NCBI GenBank assembly: GCA_001899715.1 | Contig: MKWI01000024.1 | Coordinates: 124,001-188,000, forward strand | Reading direction: 5' to 3' | Length of the DNA stretch: 64,000 bases | DNA from: Sphingobium sp. 66-54 | GTDB taxonomy: Bacteria; Pseudomonadota; Alphaproteobacteria; Sphingomonadales; Sphingomonadaceae | In this document: positions 45,769 through 57,345 of the stretch, one piece after another | Numbering within the stretch: position 1 is the first letter of the stretch | How the letters are laid out: every line of letters starts with the position of its first letter | Position numbers and translations under genes: made by a program | Notes under the pieces: generated by a model | Databases searched by the model: none | What the model saw: only the letters and a program-made list of their open reading frames with translations | Told to the model about the DNA's origin: nothing

Positions 45769-46208
45769 GGCCCGGTCTGCTCCCGGCCGATCCGCCGCAG
45801 CGCCAGTTCGGCCTTGATCGGCGCCGAGGCTTCCTTGCCCGCGAGGGTGACGAGGGGGAGGGCGATACCCGCCAGCATGATCGTGGGAACAGTCTCGGGC
45901 ATGCGCTCGGGGGCCTCGTCCAATCTGATCGCCAGCGCGGCCGGCACCGTGTCGGCATGGGGCATGTCGACAAGTCCCAAGTGGCGGATTTCCATGCGGC
46001 CCGCAATGGTCGGGGGCGCGCCGAGCAGCAATTGGCCATCCCGTGCGGTGAGGGTGGTGTAATCATCGCTGATGAGCGTCGCCCCCCGGTCGATGAGGCG
46101 CAGCGCCAGATCGGACTTGCCCGCGCCGCTCGGTCCCATGATGAGCACGCCGCGCCCCTCGATGGCGACGCTGGTAGCGTGGACGGTCTCGTCGGGCGCC
46201 GCCGTCAT
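45765..46208 (-). CDS. hprK: HPr kinase/phosphorylase, short alphaproteobacterial form
   Basis: 147 residues, only the C-terminal catalytic domain of the Gram-positive enzyme. Walker A GVLIMGPSGAGKSDLALRLI at about 21-40 and the acidic pair in TLISDDYTTL; the late signature is reduced. It phosphorylates the regulatory Ser of HPr. Overlaps chvG at its start and rapZ at its end by 4 bases each, so these genes are translated together. Confidence 0.93.
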   Translation of the reverse strand: MTAAPDETVHATSVAIEGRGVLIMGPSGAGKSDLALRLIDRGATLISDDYTTLTARDGQLLLGAPPTIAGRMEIRHLGLVDMPHADTVPAALAIRLDEAPERMPETVPTIMLAGIALPLVTLAGKEASAPIKAELALRRIGREQTGP

Positions 46209-47812
46209 GGTCGGTCCACCCCGCTCCGGTCGGGCGCCGGCCGGGCCGTGCGCGGCAGGGTGACGGCGAAGCGTGCGCCGCTCTTGCCGTCCGGCCGGTC
46301 CTCTACCGTGATGGTGCCGTGGTGCCCGTCGAGAATCGCGCGGGCGATGGCGAGGCCGAGGCCGCTATGCTTGCCGAATCCGTCGCGCTCCGGCCGCACG
46401 CTGTGGAAACGACGGAAGATCGCTTCCCGCTCGGCTTCGGGCACGCCGGGGCCGTCATCCTCGACCGCGATCAGCGCCTTGCCCTCCTGCGCATGCACGC
46501 TCACCCGCACCCGCCCGCTCTCGGGCGAGAAGGAGCGGGCGTTGTCTATAAGGTTCTCGATGACCCGCGCCAGCTTCTGCGGATCGCCGGTCACGAAAAG
46601 CTGCCCGCGCGGTGGCCCCAAATAGCTGATCTTGACGGCCGGGTCGGTCTCGCGCGCTGCCTGCGCCCGCACGATGCCGCCGATCAGCCGGCCGAGGTCG
46701 ATCGGCTCGAACGGCGTGCGGGAGAGTTGGGCGTCGATGCGCGAGGCTTCGGCAATATCCGTCACCAGCCGGTCGAGCCGCCGCACATCGTCCTGCGCGA
46801 TATCGAGCAGCTTGCCGCGCAGCGCCGGATCCTCGATCCGTGCCATGCCCTCCAACGCGGAGCGCAGCGATGCGATGGGGTTCTTGAGTTCGTGGCTTAC
46901 ATCGGCGGCGAAGGCGTCGGTAGCGTCGATCCGCTGGCGCAGTGCCTGGCTCATGTCCGAGACGGCGCGGGCGAGCATGCCGATCTCGTCGCGCCGGTCC
47001 GGCAGGCGGGGCACGATCACCTCGCGCGCGCGGCCGAGCCGCACCCTGACCGCCGCGCGGGCCAGCCGCCGCAGCGGCAGCACGATGGTGCGCGCGAGGA
47101 ACAGCGAGAGCAGTACCGAGGCGAGGATGGCGGCGGCGAGGACGAGGCTGATGCGCAGCCGCTCGGCCCGGACGATCTCGGTGATGTCGCGCGCGTTGAT
47201 CGTCGCCAGCAGCAACTCGCCGCTGCCGGCCAGCGGCCGTGCGGTGCTGAGGAACGGCGTGCGGTCCGGTGCGAAGCGGTAGGCGCCGGTGGTCGAGCCG
47301 TGCATCTGCGCCTTCTGCGCTTCCGGCCAGGCATCGCGCCGGTCGTCGCGCGGCTCGGTGAGATAGGGCGGGCTGGAGGCGAAGGCGATGGTCTCTACCA
47401 CCCGGTCGAGCACGCGGGCGATGCGGATATGGATGGGGTCGTCCTTGGGGTCCCGCAGCGTATAGGTCGGCGGCGCGAGGGCAAAGCTGTCGGCCACCTT
47501 GGCGCCGTCCGCATTGTAGATGCGCAGCCGCAGTCCGGTCGCCCCGGCGGTGCGGATCAGCAGGCCCCTGCGCTCGGTCGGTGAGCCGGTTTCCATCGCG
47601 GTGGCGATCAGCGCCGTCTCGCGGCCGATCGAGACCAGCCGCCCGTCGATCAACCGCGTGCGATAGCTGTCCAGGTAGAAGAAGCCGCCCGCGAGGATGG
47701 CGAGCGCGAAGATGTTGACCGCCAGGATGCGGCGGGTGAGCGAGATGCGCGTGGTCCATTCGCCGCCCGCATGTCGCTCCTCACTCCTCGTTGAAGCGGT
47801 ATCCGGCGCCAT
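46205..47812 (-). CDS. chvG: sensor histidine kinase ChvG
   Basis: About 535 residues from ATG 47812, which overlaps chvI by 32 bases; I saw no better start. Two membrane helices (about 28-48 and 225-245) flank a periplasmic sensor domain with [24 protein letters not shown] domain, then DHp motif [20 protein letters not shown] with the phospho-His, and the ATPase domain with [21 protein letters not shown] and [13 protein letters not shown]. ChvG/ExoS senses acid pH or envelope change; in Agrobacterium and Rhizobium ExoR holds it inactive. Confidence 0.94.
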   Translation of the reverse strand: MAPDTASTRSEERHAGGEWTTRISLTRRILAVNIFALAILAGGFFYLDSYRTRLIDGRLVSIGRETALIATAMETGSPTERRGLLIRTAGATGLRLRIYNADGAKVADSFALAPPTYTLRDPKDDPIHIRIARVLDRVVETIAFASSPPYLTEPRDDRRDAWPEAQKAQMHGSTTGAYRFAPDRTPFLSTARPLAGSGELLLATINARDITEIVRAERLRISLVLAAAILASVLLSLFLARTIVLPLRRLARAAVRVRLGRAREVIVPRLPDRRDEIGMLARAVSDMSQALRQRIDATDAFAADVSHELKNPIASLRSALEGMARIEDPALRGKLLDIAQDDVRRLDRLVTDIAEASRIDAQLSRTPFEPIDLGRLIGGIVRAQAARETDPAVKISYLGPPRGQLFVTGDPQKLARVIENLIDNARSFSPESGRVRVSVHAQEGKALIAVEDDGPGVPEAEREAIFRRFHSVRPERDGFGKHSGLGLAIARAILDGHHGTITVEDRPDGKSGARFAVTLPRTARPAPDRSGVDRP

Positions 47813-48497
47813 AGAGCGTGTCGATCGCGTTGAAATCCGGCGCCACCTCGCGGAACTTGCGGCGGAGGCGCTTGATGTGGCTGTCGATGGTGCGGTCGTC
47901 GACATAGATGTCGTCCTGATAGGCCGCGTCCATCAGTTGGTTGCGCGTCTTGACGATGCCGGGGCGCTGGGCGAGCGCTTCCAGGATCATGAACTCGGTG
48001 ACGGTGAGCGCTACGTCCTTGCCGTCCCACTGCACGCGGTGGCGAGCCGGGTCCATCACCAGCCGGCCGCGCACGATGGCTTCGGGCAGATCCTCTTCCT
48101 CGGCCCCGTCCTCGCTGTCCGGACGTTGGCCGAGCGCGACGCGGCGCAGCAGCGCGCGGATCCGCGCGATCAGCAGCCGCTGGGAGAAGGGCTTGGCGAT
48201 GTAATCGTCCGCCCCCATGGCGAAGCCGAGCGCCTCGTCCAGCTCGTCGGTCTTGGAGGTGAGGAAGATGAACGGCAGGTCGTTTTTCTCGCGCAGCCGG
48301 CGCAGCAGTTCGATCCCGTCGAGGTTGGGCATCTTGATGTCGCACACCACCAGGTCCGGCGGATTGTCGGTCAATGCCTTGAGGGCGGCGCCCCCATCCG
48401 AATAGAGGCGCGTGACGAAACCCTCGGCGATCAGGGCGATGCTGAGTGACGAGAGGATGTTGCGGTCATCATCGACCAACGCGATCGAAGCGCTCAT
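47781..48497 (-). CDS. chvI: response regulator ChvI (OmpR family)
   Basis: 238 residues from ATG 48497. Receiver domain with [10 protein letters not shown], phosphorylated Asp53 in [12 protein letters not shown], Thr/Ser in FLTSKTDEL and Lys in IAKPFS. The C-terminal winged helix has [34 protein letters not shown] and LYGAGYRF. First gene of chvI-chvG-hprK-rapZ-EIIA-HPr-trmH and divergent from pckA, an order well known in alphaproteobacteria. It activates genes for envelope, exopolysaccharide and acid adaptation in relatives. Confidence 0.95.
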   Translation of the reverse strand: MSASIALVDDDRNILSSLSIALIAEGFVTRLYSDGGAALKALTDNPPDLVVCDIKMPNLDGIELLRRLREKNDLPFIFLTSKTDELDEALGFAMGADDYIAKPFSQRLLIARIRALLRRVALGQRPDSEDGAEEEDLPEAIVRGRLVMDPARHRVQWDGKDVALTVTEFMILEALAQRPGIVKTRNQLMDAAYQDDIYVDDRTIDSHIKRLRRKFREVAPDFNAIDTLYGAGYRFNEE

Positions 48498-48762
48498 CGT
48501 GCCGGGCACTCGCTGCCGTTGTGCAAGCGCCCCGACTAGACGAACCGATCTGGCCGCGCAACAAGAGCCGGCCCGCGTTCCGTGTCCGCCCCCCGCCGCG
48601 TCCGGCCCGAAAGGGGTAAATTCAGGGTAAACGAGACGGCAGGGCGTTTGACGGTCAGCGGCCGAATGCGTAATGCGGCCTCATTGTCAATTTCATTGTT
48701 GTCTGGGCAGGCGCACGGCTGACCGTCGGCGGCTCCCCGGCTTTGAGACTTAGGAGACAAGT

Positions 48763-50361
48763 GTGCGGACTCAATCTTCCTTCGGCTTGAAAGATCAAGG
48801 TATCGAAACGTCGGCCGACATTGCGTGGAACTGGCTGACGGCGCCGCTGGTCGAGGCCGCGCTCCGCAATGGCGAAGGCCGGCTGGCCAAGGATGGCCCG
48901 CTGGTCGTCGAAACCGGCAAGCACACTGGCCGCGCCGCCAAGGACAAGTTCATCGTGCGCGACGCCACCACCGAGGAGACGATCGGCTGGGGCGCCGTCA
49001 ACGTGCCGATGACGCCCGCGCATTTCGCCACGCTCAAGGCGGATTTCCTCGCGGCGCTCGCCGAAAAGAAGCAGCTCTACGTGGCTGACCTTTACGGCGG
49101 CTCGCAGGCCGAGCATCGCGTGCAGGTGCGCGTCATCAACGAGCTGGCGTGGCACAATCTGTTCATCCGTACGCTACTGGTGCGCCCGGAGCGGGCTGCG
49201 CTGGCCGATTTCGTGCCGGAATATACCATCATCGACCTGCCGAGCTTCCGCGCCGACCCCGCGCGCCACGGCTGCCGCAGCGAGACGGTGATCGCCGTCA
49301 ACTTCACCGAGAAGCTGATCCTCATCGGCGGTACGGCCTATGCCGGTGAGATGAAGAAATCCGTGTTCGGCATCCTCAACTATCTGCTGCCGGCCAAGGG
49401 GATCATGCCGATGCACTGCTCGGCCAATATCGGCCCCAAGGGCGATACCGCCGTGTTCTTCGGCCTGTCCGGCACCGGCAAGACCACGCTCTCGGCCGAT
49501 GCCTCGCGCACGCTGATCGGCGATGACGAGCATGGCTGGTCGGATACCGCCGTGTTCAACTTCGAGGGCGGCTGCTACGCCAAGATGATCAACCTCTCGG
49601 CAGAAGCCGAGCCGGAGATCTTCGCCACCACCAAGCGTTTCGGCACGGTGCTGGAGAATGTGGTGATCGACGCCGAGACGCGCGAACCGGACTTCGCGGA
49701 CAACAGCCTCGCCGAGAACAGCCGTGGCTCCTACCCGATCGACTTCATCCCTAACGCATCGAGCGATAATCTCGGCCCGGTGCCGCAGAACATCATCTTC
49801 CTGACGGCGGATGCCTATGGCGTGCTGCCGCCCATTTCGCGGTTGACGCCCGATCAGGCGATGTATCACTTCCTCTCGGGCTACACTGCGCGCGTCGCGG
49901 GCACCGAGATCGGCGTGACCGAGCCGAGCGCAACCTTCTCCACCTGCTTCGGCGCGCCGTTCATGCCCCGCAAGCCCAGCGTCTACGGCAATCTGCTCAA
50001 GGAGCGGATCGCCAAGGGCGGTGTCCATTGCTGGCTGGTCAACACCGGCTGGACCGGCGGCAAATATGGCGTCGGCTCGCGCATGCCGATCAAGGTGACG
50101 CGCGCGCTGCTCAACGCCGCGTTGGACGGCAGCCTCAACGCGGCCGAGTTCTGTATCGACCCCAATTTCGGGTTCGAAGTGCCGGTGTCGGTCGCGGGCG
50201 TGGACAGCGCGATCCTCGATCCGCGCCAGACCTGGGCGGACAAGGCGGCTTATGACGAGGCCGCGCGGGTGCTGGTGAGCCAGTTCGTCGAGAACTTCAC
50301 GCAGTTTGCCGATGACGTCGACGCCTCCGTGCGCGACGTGATGGCGGGCGTCGCCGCCTGA
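48763..50361 (+). CDS. pckA: phosphoenolpyruvate carboxykinase (ATP)
   Basis: 532 residues from GTG 48763 with TAGGAGA upstream. Substrate/ATP sites: [37 protein letters not shown], kinase-1 loop [16 protein letters not shown], metal site [22 protein letters not shown] and [15 protein letters not shown]. It makes PEP from oxaloacetate, the entry step of gluconeogenesis. The 265-base gap with chvI must hold both promoters; in Agrobacterium ChvI itself regulates pckA. Confidence 0.97.
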   Translation: MRTQSSFGLKDQGIETSADIAWNWLTAPLVEAALRNGEGRLAKDGPLVVETGKHTGRAAKDKFIVRDATTEETIGWGAVNVPMTPAHFATLKADFLAALAEKKQLYVADLYGGSQAEHRVQVRVINELAWHNLFIRTLLVRPERAALADFVPEYTIIDLPSFRADPARHGCRSETVIAVNFTEKLILIGGTAYAGEMKKSVFGILNYLLPAKGIMPMHCSANIGPKGDTAVFFGLSGTGKTTLSADASRTLIGDDEHGWSDTAVFNFEGGCYAKMINLSAEAEPEIFATTKRFGTVLENVVIDAETREPDFADNSLAENSRGSYPIDFIPNASSDNLGPVPQNIIFLTADAYGVLPPISRLTPDQAMYHFLSGYTARVAGTEIGVTEPSATFSTCFGAPFMPRKPSVYGNLLKERIAKGGVHCWLVNTGWTGGKYGVGSRMPIKVTRALLNAALDGSLNAAEFCIDPNFGFEVPVSVAGVDSAILDPRQTWADKAAYDEAARVLVSQFVENFTQFADDVDASVRDVMAGVAA

Positions 50362-50467
50362 GGCGGGGTGGGCGGCCGCTGCGCCGCATGGCATGAGTTC
50401 GCTTTCTGGACGGCGGCCATCCGTGATAGGGTGGCCGCCGTTCGACATTTGGGAAGGGATTTCGACC

Positions 50468-50785
50468 ATGGGTATGTTCGACGGCATTCTCGGCAATCTC
50501 GACGACATCGCGGGCAAGCTCGGCCTGCCGGCGGAGCAGGTTCAGGCGATCGTGCAGGGCTTGCAGGAGAAAGTGGCGGGCGGTGGCGATCACCTCTCCG
50601 CGCTGACCCAGGTCGCGCAGGAGCACGGCCTCTCGCTCGACAGCCTCAAGGGCATGCTTGGCAATGCCGGCGAGGGTGCGGGCGGTCTGCTCGGCCAGAT
50701 CACCGGCGCGCTCGACAAGGATGGTGACGGCAACCCCCTCAACGACCTTGGCGGCCTGGCCAAGGGCCTGTTCGGCAAGGAATAG
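50468..50785 (+). CDS. small hypothetical protein with an EF-hand-like loop
   Basis: 105 residues from ATG 50468. Helical N-terminal part MFDGILGNLDDIAGKLGLPA and EQVQAIVQGLQEKVAGGGDH, a Gly-rich middle, and a single Asp-rich loop LDKDGDGNPLNDLGGL whose D-x-D-x-D-G pattern resembles a calcium-binding EF-hand or dockerin loop. No signal peptide. The function is not known; it follows pckA after 107 bases and may have its own promoter. Confidence 0.7.
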   Translation: MGMFDGILGNLDDIAGKLGLPAEQVQAIVQGLQEKVAGGGDHLSALTQVAQEHGLSLDSLKGMLGNAGEGAGGLLGQITGALDKDGDGNPLNDLGGLAKGLFGKE

Positions 50786-51380
50786 GTTGGGCGCGAGCAA
50801 ACGCTGCTCCACGAGCGGCACCGCTCCCGCAACGCGAAATAATTGACCGCTGCGCTGGGCGGGGACGCATGGGGCATGTCAAGCCCGCGTTGTGCTCCTG
50901 CGAAAGCAGGAACCCAGGGCCCAACCGCAGTGCCCTATCGCCCTGGGCTCCTGCCTTCGCAGGAGCGCGGTGTTATGCGATAAGGGCTATGTCCGTCCGG
51001 CTTCCGCCGTATCCTATCGTCCAGAGATTGGAGATAGCGGCCGCCCATCAAGCAGAGACGTGTTCCATCAAGCAATGACGTGTTTGCGGTTCCGTCCCCC
51101 GTTCGTGTCGAGCGAAGTCGAGACACGCGATGCGCTTCCCTCGCGTCTCTACCCTCGAATGGCCAGCGCCCTTTCCGAACGGGGCGGAGCCGTCCCTTTC
51201 CATTCGTTCTGGGCGCGTCGAAGGACCGTCCCCATCGACTGCCGGAGGCAGTCGATGGAACCGCACTTTTGCGATCTGCCCGCGAGCAGGGGGCGACCGT
51301 TCGGCAGGCTCAGGGCGAACGGGTCGGTCCGATCCCGATCCACCTTGGAACTGCGACACCAGAAACGGACCCACCGCCCT
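50786..51380. other. 595-base gene-free region filled with inverted repeats
   Basis: No credible gene. It contains the 74-base repeat at 50893, a hairpin at 51097-51127 (GTTCGTGTCGAGCGAAGTCG type), a perfect 11-bp hairpin at 51232-51257 (CCATCGACTGC / GCAGTCGATGG) and CCGTTCG (51297-51303) / CGAACGG (51316-51322). The TCGAGCGAAGTCGAGACA and GGCAGGCTCAGGGCGAA forms are widespread intergenic repeats of sphingomonad genomes. Confidence 0.75.
50893..50966. repeat. 74-base dispersed repeat, copy 1
   Basis: Begins TGCTCCTGCGAAAGCAGGA and ends CGCAGGAGC, so the ends are inverted and the unit can fold into a long hairpin with inner arms CCAGGG / CCCTGGG. About 60 of 74 positions agree with the copy at 58022 by hand count. 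Confidence 0.8.
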
Positions 51381-51836
51381 TCACTCGGGTAGCGCCTCCA
51401 CGATCAGCGTCGAACCCTTCACCGCCACCACCACCATATGCGCGCCCACCGGCGCGTCCGGCCCCTGTGCAGACCATGAGCCATCGTCGATCCGCACGCG
51501 TCCTTCGCCATGGGCGATCGCCTCGCTCACCACGACATGGCGGCCGATCATCCGCGCCGAGCGGTCATTGAGCAGCCGGTCCTCCGGTTCGACCGGCCGT
51601 GCGAGATACCAGAGCCGTCCGCCGCTCACCGACAGCGCGCTGAAGATGGCGAAGGCGAGGAGCTGGAAGGAATCGTCCAGCGGCACCACCAGCGAGAGGC
51701 CGGCGGTCAGCGCGGCGGCGAGCGATAGCCAGATGAGGAACACGCCCGGCAGCGTCATCTCCGCCACCGCCAGCACGATGGCGACGATGCCCCAGATGAT
51801 CGCCGGATGGGCGCCGCCGAACAGATCGCTTATCAC
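51381..51836 (-). CDS. NfeD-family membrane protein
   Basis: 151 residues from GTG 51836, overlapping the SPFH gene stop (GTGA). Three or four membrane helices ([52 protein letters not shown]) are followed by a small OB-fold domain ([35 protein letters not shown]). This is the short NfeD form that pairs with SPFH/stomatin proteins in one operon, as in E. coli ybbJ-qmcA. It probably supports membrane quality control. Confidence 0.92.
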   Translation of the reverse strand: MISDLFGGAHPAIIWGIVAIVLAVAEMTLPGVFLIWLSLAAALTAGLSLVVPLDDSFQLLAFAIFSALSVSGGRLWYLARPVEPEDRLLNDRSARMIGRHVVVSEAIAHGEGRVRIDDGSWSAQGPDAPVGAHMVVVAVKGSTLIVEALPE

Positions 51837-52798
51837 GGGTTCTTCGTCCTTGGCAGGCCGCTGCCGGTGCGCGGCGCGCCCGCATCGTCCAGCCCCAGCG
51901 CCTCGCGGGCAAGCGCGCCGATGCCGCCGATGCTGCCGATGAGCTGGGTCGCCTCGACCGGGAACAGGATTGTCTTGGCATTGGGCGAAGTGGCGAACTG
52001 GCTCACCGCCTCGACATATTTCTGGGCAACGAAATAGTTGATCGCCTGCGCGTTGCCGCCGGCGATGGCCTCGCTCACCATGGTGGTGGCCTTCGCCTCG
52101 GCCTCCGCCTCGCGCTCGCGCGCTTCGGCATCGCGGAAGGCGGCCTCGCGCCGGCCCTCGGCTTCGAGGATCTGCGCTTGCTTGGCGCCTTCCGCACGCA
52201 GAATCTCGGCGCTCTTGAAGCCCTCGGCATCGAGGATGTTGGCGCGCTTCTCGCGCTCCGCCTTCATCTGCCGCGCCATGGCGTTGACGATATCCTGCGG
52301 CGGCCGGATATCCTTGATCTCGACGCGGGTGATCTTGACGCCCCAGGCATTGGTCGCGTGATCCACCACGGAGAGCAGCCGCGCGTTGATCTCGTCGCGC
52401 TTGGAGAGGGTTTCGTCGAGGTCCATCGAGCCCATCACCGTGCGCAGGTTGGTGGTGGCAAGCTGGAGCAGAGCGATGCTGAGCTGGCTCACCTCATAAG
52501 CGGCCTTGGCGGCGTCCAGCACCTGGAAGAACACCACGCCGTCCACCGAGACCATCGCATTGTCCTTGGTGATGATCTCCTGGCTCGGCACGTCGATGAC
52601 CTGCTCCATCATGTTGATCTTGCGGCCGACACGATAGAAGAAGGCAGGGTAGAGGTTGAAACCGGGCGCCGCGACTTCCGTGAAACGGCCGAACCGCTCG
52701 ATGGTATAGCGATAGCCCTGGCGGACGATCTTCACGCTCGCCGCCAGATAAAAGACCGCCAGGACGGCGATGAAAAGTGCGAAGGTGATGATGTCCAT
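51833..52798 (-). CDS. SPFH/Band 7 (stomatin/QmcA-like) protein
   Basis: 321 residues from ATG 52798 with AGGAGG upstream; the frame upstream to 52897 is not needed. N-terminal helix [20 protein letters not shown], then the SPFH domain: [54 protein letters not shown]-like [18 protein letters not shown], and [21 protein letters not shown] long charged coiled coil ([20 protein letters not shown]) follows. It oligomerises in the inner membrane and, with NfeD, may regulate proteases. Confidence 0.94.
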   Translation of the reverse strand: MDIITFALFIAVLAVFYLAASVKIVRQGYRYTIERFGRFTEVAAPGFNLYPAFFYRVGRKINMMEQVIDVPSQEIITKDNAMVSVDGVVFFQVLDAAKAAYEVSQLSIALLQLATTNLRTVMGSMDLDETLSKRDEINARLLSVVDHATNAWGVKITRVEIKDIRPPQDIVNAMARQMKAEREKRANILDAEGFKSAEILRAEGAKQAQILEAEGRREAAFRDAEAREREAEAEAKATTMVSEAIAGGNAQAINYFVAQKYVEAVSQFATSPNAKTILFPVEATQLIGSIGGIGALAREALGLDDAGAPRTGSGLPRTKNP

Positions 52799-52889
52799 GG
52801 CCGATGGCCTCCTGCTTCCCCTCTCGTTACTATGTCCCGACAAGCGTCGCTCTGGAAGCGGAATCGCATGAACAAGGAGAATGGTCGCG

Positions 52890-53741
52890 ATGAACAAAAG
52901 CAGCGAACGGAACGGGGATCAGTTGCCGCTGCGGCTGGTACGCACCATGCTGTTCGTGCCGGCTTCGCGCCCGCGCGCGATCGAGAAGGCGCGGACGCTC
53001 GACTGTGATTTCATCATCCTGGATCTTGAAGATTCCGTGCTGCCGGAAGATCGGGACAAGGCGCGGCAGGCGGCGGTCGATGCGGTCAAGGCGGGGTTTG
53101 ACGGTCGACCCTGTGCTATCCGCATCAATGGCGAGGGGCGGCGCGATCATGGGCTCGACATGGTGGCCGTGCGCGCTGCCGCGCCGCCTTATGTAATCGT
53201 GCCCAAGGTAATCGAGGCGCGGCAGGCGCATGACGTTCATCTCGTCACCCAGCGGCAGATCATCCCGATGATCGAGAGCCCCACCGGCCTCGTCAACGCC
53301 CAGCGCATCGCGCGCGAGCCGGGCGTGGTGGCGCTGCTCGCCGGCACCAACGATCTGCGCCGGGGTCTGGGTGTGCCGCCGGATGCGCCGCGTAGCGCCA
53401 TCTCCTTCGCGCTCCAGTCGATCGTGCTGGCGGCGCGCGCGGCAGGGGTCGCGGTGTTCGACGGCGTCTATAACGGTCTCGACGATCTGGATGGGCTGAC
53501 CCGCGAGTGTGAGGAAGGCCGCCAGATGGGCTTCGACGGCAAGTCGATCATCCACCCCAGCCATATCGAGATCGCCAACAAGGCTTTCTCACCCAGCGAG
53601 CCGGCACTGCACAATGCCAAGGCGCTGATCGAAGCCTATACCGGCGGCGCCCAGCGCTATGACGGCCGCATGATCGAGGCGATGCACGTCGAGGAAGCCA
53701 AGATGCTGATCGAGCGGGCGGAGCGCCACGGGCAAGCCTAG
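52890..53741 (+). CDS. CitE-like HpcH/HpaI aldolase family lyase
   Basis: 283 residues; ATG 52890 is preferred since AAGGAG lies about 10 bases upstream (ATG 52881 would be too close). [17 protein letters not shown] opens the TIM barrel, [20 protein letters not shown] carries the metal Asp/Glu, then [46 protein letters not shown] and [20 protein letters not shown]. Relatives act as citryl-CoA, malyl-CoA or citramalyl-CoA lyases. No citrate lyase alpha or gamma genes are near, so a stand-alone acyl-CoA lyase or thioesterase is more likely. Confidence 0.9.
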   Translation: MNKSSERNGDQLPLRLVRTMLFVPASRPRAIEKARTLDCDFIILDLEDSVLPEDRDKARQAAVDAVKAGFDGRPCAIRINGEGRRDHGLDMVAVRAAAPPYVIVPKVIEARQAHDVHLVTQRQIIPMIESPTGLVNAQRIAREPGVVALLAGTNDLRRGLGVPPDAPRSAISFALQSIVLAARAAGVAVFDGVYNGLDDLDGLTRECEEGRQMGFDGKSIIHPSHIEIANKAFSPSEPALHNAKALIEAYTGGAQRYDGRMIEAMHVEEAKMLIERAERHGQA

Positions 53742-53785
53742 CACGTCCGATAGAGCGGCACTTGTCGCCCGTGGGCGGCGTCGGC

Positions 53786-54187
53786 TCAGCGCGATCGCGA
53801 GCGGGAGGTGTTCAGCGCCACGGCCGCGCGAATGAGCGCCATAAAGGCGTCCTCGTCGATGGTGTCGCCCTCATGGAAATCAATTGCGCGCCGCGTGTTG
53901 CCCTCCAGGCTGGCGTTGAACAGCCGGGCCGGGTCGTCGAGCGCCGCGCCCTGGGCGAAGGTTGCCTTCACCTTGTCCTTGTAGGTCTCGCCCGTGCAGA
54001 CGATGCCCTGATGGGACCAGGTCGGCACGCCCCGCCATTTCCATTCCTCGACGATGTCGGGATCGGCCTGCTTCACGAGGCTGCGGAGCCGGGCGAGCAG
54101 GGCGCCTCTCCAGTCGCCGAGCCCCGCGATCTTCGCGTCGATAAGCTGAGAGGCCGATTGTTCTGCGTCGGATCGTATCGGAACCAT
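53786..54187 (-). CDS. DUF1801 (YdhG-like) domain protein
   Basis: 133 residues from ATG 54187 with GGAGCG upstream. The DUF1801 pattern is clear: IAGLGDWRGALLARLRSLVK, ADPDIVEEWKWRGVPTWSHQ, GIVCTGETYKDKVKATFAQG and DDPARLFNASLEGNTRRAID. Ends with a basic RSRSR tail. The fold is shared with frataxin-like iron proteins, but a function is not established. It is divergent from guaB and 44 bases from the CitE-like gene, convergent with it. Confidence 0.88.
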   Translation of the reverse strand: MVPIRSDAEQSASQLIDAKIAGLGDWRGALLARLRSLVKQADPDIVEEWKWRGVPTWSHQGIVCTGETYKDKVKATFAQGAALDDPARLFNASLEGNTRRAIDFHEGDTIDEDAFMALIRAAVALNTSRSRSR

Positions 54188-54332
54188 GGCTGCGCTCCGT
54201 TTGGCGTCAGGTCGATAATCGGCGCGTGCGGCGTTCCTTTTCAACAAGGAAAAGGTCGGCTGAGCCTCAAGGCGGGGGAGGCGAGGGGGCAAGCGGATCG
54301 CGCTCCCGCAACGAAGATTCCCCACCCCCTAG

Positions 54333-55865
<1,533 letters not shown>

Positions 55866-55871
55866 GCACTC

Positions 55872-56114
55872 ATGATCGAGTTTCCGCCTCATATCCCGAT
55901 CCTGATCGGCTGGGATCCGGCGAAACCGGGCGACAGGATGGTGCTTGATCACGCCCGCCATGCCAGCGGGCAACGGTGCGAAGAGGCGGGCAGGGTCTTT
56001 GTCGCGGAGAGAGCGGCAACCTTCTCCGCGCCGGGGGACAAGGGCTACTGGCACCTCTGTGCTCCGACGCCGTCGGGCAAAACCCATGATCGCGCATTCG
56101 AGCAGCGGCCATGA
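55872..56114 (+). CDS. hypothetical 80-aa protein between guaB and rsmB-like gene
   Basis: 80 residues, start 6 bases after the guaB stop and 4-base overlap (ATGA) with the next gene. It has IPILIGWDPAKPGDRMVLDH and APGDKGYWHLCAPTPSGKTH. No family recognised, no signal peptide. The tight overlaps on both sides argue that it is a real gene. Confidence 0.6.
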   Translation: MIEFPPHIPILIGWDPAKPGDRMVLDHARHASGQRCEEAGRVFVAERAATFSAPGDKGYWHLCAPTPSGKTHDRAFEQRP

Positions 56115-57295
56115 CCCCCGCCGCCCGCGTGCAGGCCGCCATCGAGCTGCTGGACCGCATCATCGCCGCCGCGCGCGATGACGGGGCTGCCGCCGACACG
56201 CTGATCGCCCGTTATTTCAAGGACCGGCGCTACGCAGGCTCGAAGGACCGCCGTGCGGTGCGCGAGTTGGTCTATCGCGCCATTCGCCGCCATGGGGAGC
56301 GGCCCGAGAGCGGTCGCGCGGCCATGCTCGGGCTGGCCGGCGAGGACGAGGCGCTGGCGGCCCTGTTCGACGGTTCGCCGCACGGCCCCGCGCCGATCCA
56401 GCCTGACGAGCCGGGCGTGCCGCCATCGCTGCTGCCGGGGTGGATCGCGCCGGAGCTGGCCGCACTGGTCGACGGTGCCGAGCAGACGGAATTACTGTCT
56501 CGCGCTCCGCTGCATCTGCGTGTCAATGCGCTCAAGGCCGCGCGGGACGATCTGCTCGGCCATTGGCCCGACGCACGGCCGCTGGCGCATCTGTCCCACG
56601 GCATCGCGCTCCCGGCCGGCACCGATGTCGAGCGCGATCCGCTGCTTCAGACCGGCCAGATCGAGGTGCAGGACGGCGGCAGCCAGCTCATCGCGCTCGC
56701 CTGTGCCGCGCGATCCGGCATGACGGTGCTGGATCTGTGCGCCGGCGGCGGTGGCAAGACGCTGGCGCTGGCGGCCGATATGGCGGGGCAGGGGCGGCTC
56801 ATCGCGGCCGATACGGCGCGCGACCGGCTGGCGCGGCTCATGCCCCGCGCCCGGCGCGCCGGGGCGGAGGCGATGATCGAGACGCTGCTGCTCGATCCCG
56901 GTCGGGAGGCCGAGCGCCTCGCACCGCTTGCCGGCCAGTGCGACGTGGTGCTGGTCGATGCGCCGTGCAGCGGCGCCGGCACATGGCGGCGCAATCCCGA
57001 GGCGCGCTGGCGCCTCACCCCCGCGCGGCTTGATCGCGTCGCCGCGTTGCAGGCGCATCTGCTGACGGTAGCCGCGCCGCTGGTCAAGCCGGGCGGACGG
57101 CTGGTCTATGCCGTCTGCTCGCTGCTCGACCGCGAGGGGCGCGGGCAAATTCAGCAGTTTGAAAGCTTGCATCCGGCATGGCAGGCGCGTCGGGAAACCG
57201 CGATGGGACGGCCGTGGGGCGCGGGCACCTTGCTCACGCCCTATCATGATGGAACGGACGGCTTTTTCTTCGCGGCCCTCGAAAAACCATGCTAG
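56111..57295 (+). CDS. RsmB/NOP-family RNA (cytosine-5) methyltransferase
   Basis: 394 residues. Helical N-terminal domain like RsmB/NusB (LIARYFKDRRYAGSKDRRAV, RELVYRAIRRHG), then the Rossmann domain with VLDLCAGGGGKTLALAADMA (SAM site), VDAPCSGAGTWRRNPEARWR containing one catalytic Cys and VYAVCSLLDREG containing the second. It methylates C5 of a cytosine in rRNA, most likely 16S C967 as RsmB does. Translationally coupled to the 80-aa ORF. Confidence 0.93.
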   Translation: MTPAARVQAAIELLDRIIAAARDDGAAADTLIARYFKDRRYAGSKDRRAVRELVYRAIRRHGERPESGRAAMLGLAGEDEALAALFDGSPHGPAPIQPDEPGVPPSLLPGWIAPELAALVDGAEQTELLSRAPLHLRVNALKAARDDLLGHWPDARPLAHLSHGIALPAGTDVERDPLLQTGQIEVQDGGSQLIALACAARSGMTVLDLCAGGGGKTLALAADMAGQGRLIAADTARDRLARLMPRARRAGAEAMIETLLLDPGREAERLAPLAGQCDVVLVDAPCSGAGTWRRNPEARWRLTPARLDRVAALQAHLLTVAAPLVKPGGRLVYAVCSLLDREGRGQIQQFESLHPAWQARRETAMGRPWGAGTLLTPYHDGTDGFFFAALEKPC

Positions 57296-57345
57296 CGTTT
57301 CGTTTCATGGCGTTGCACGCACGCGGTTCACTCTGGGAGACGGTC

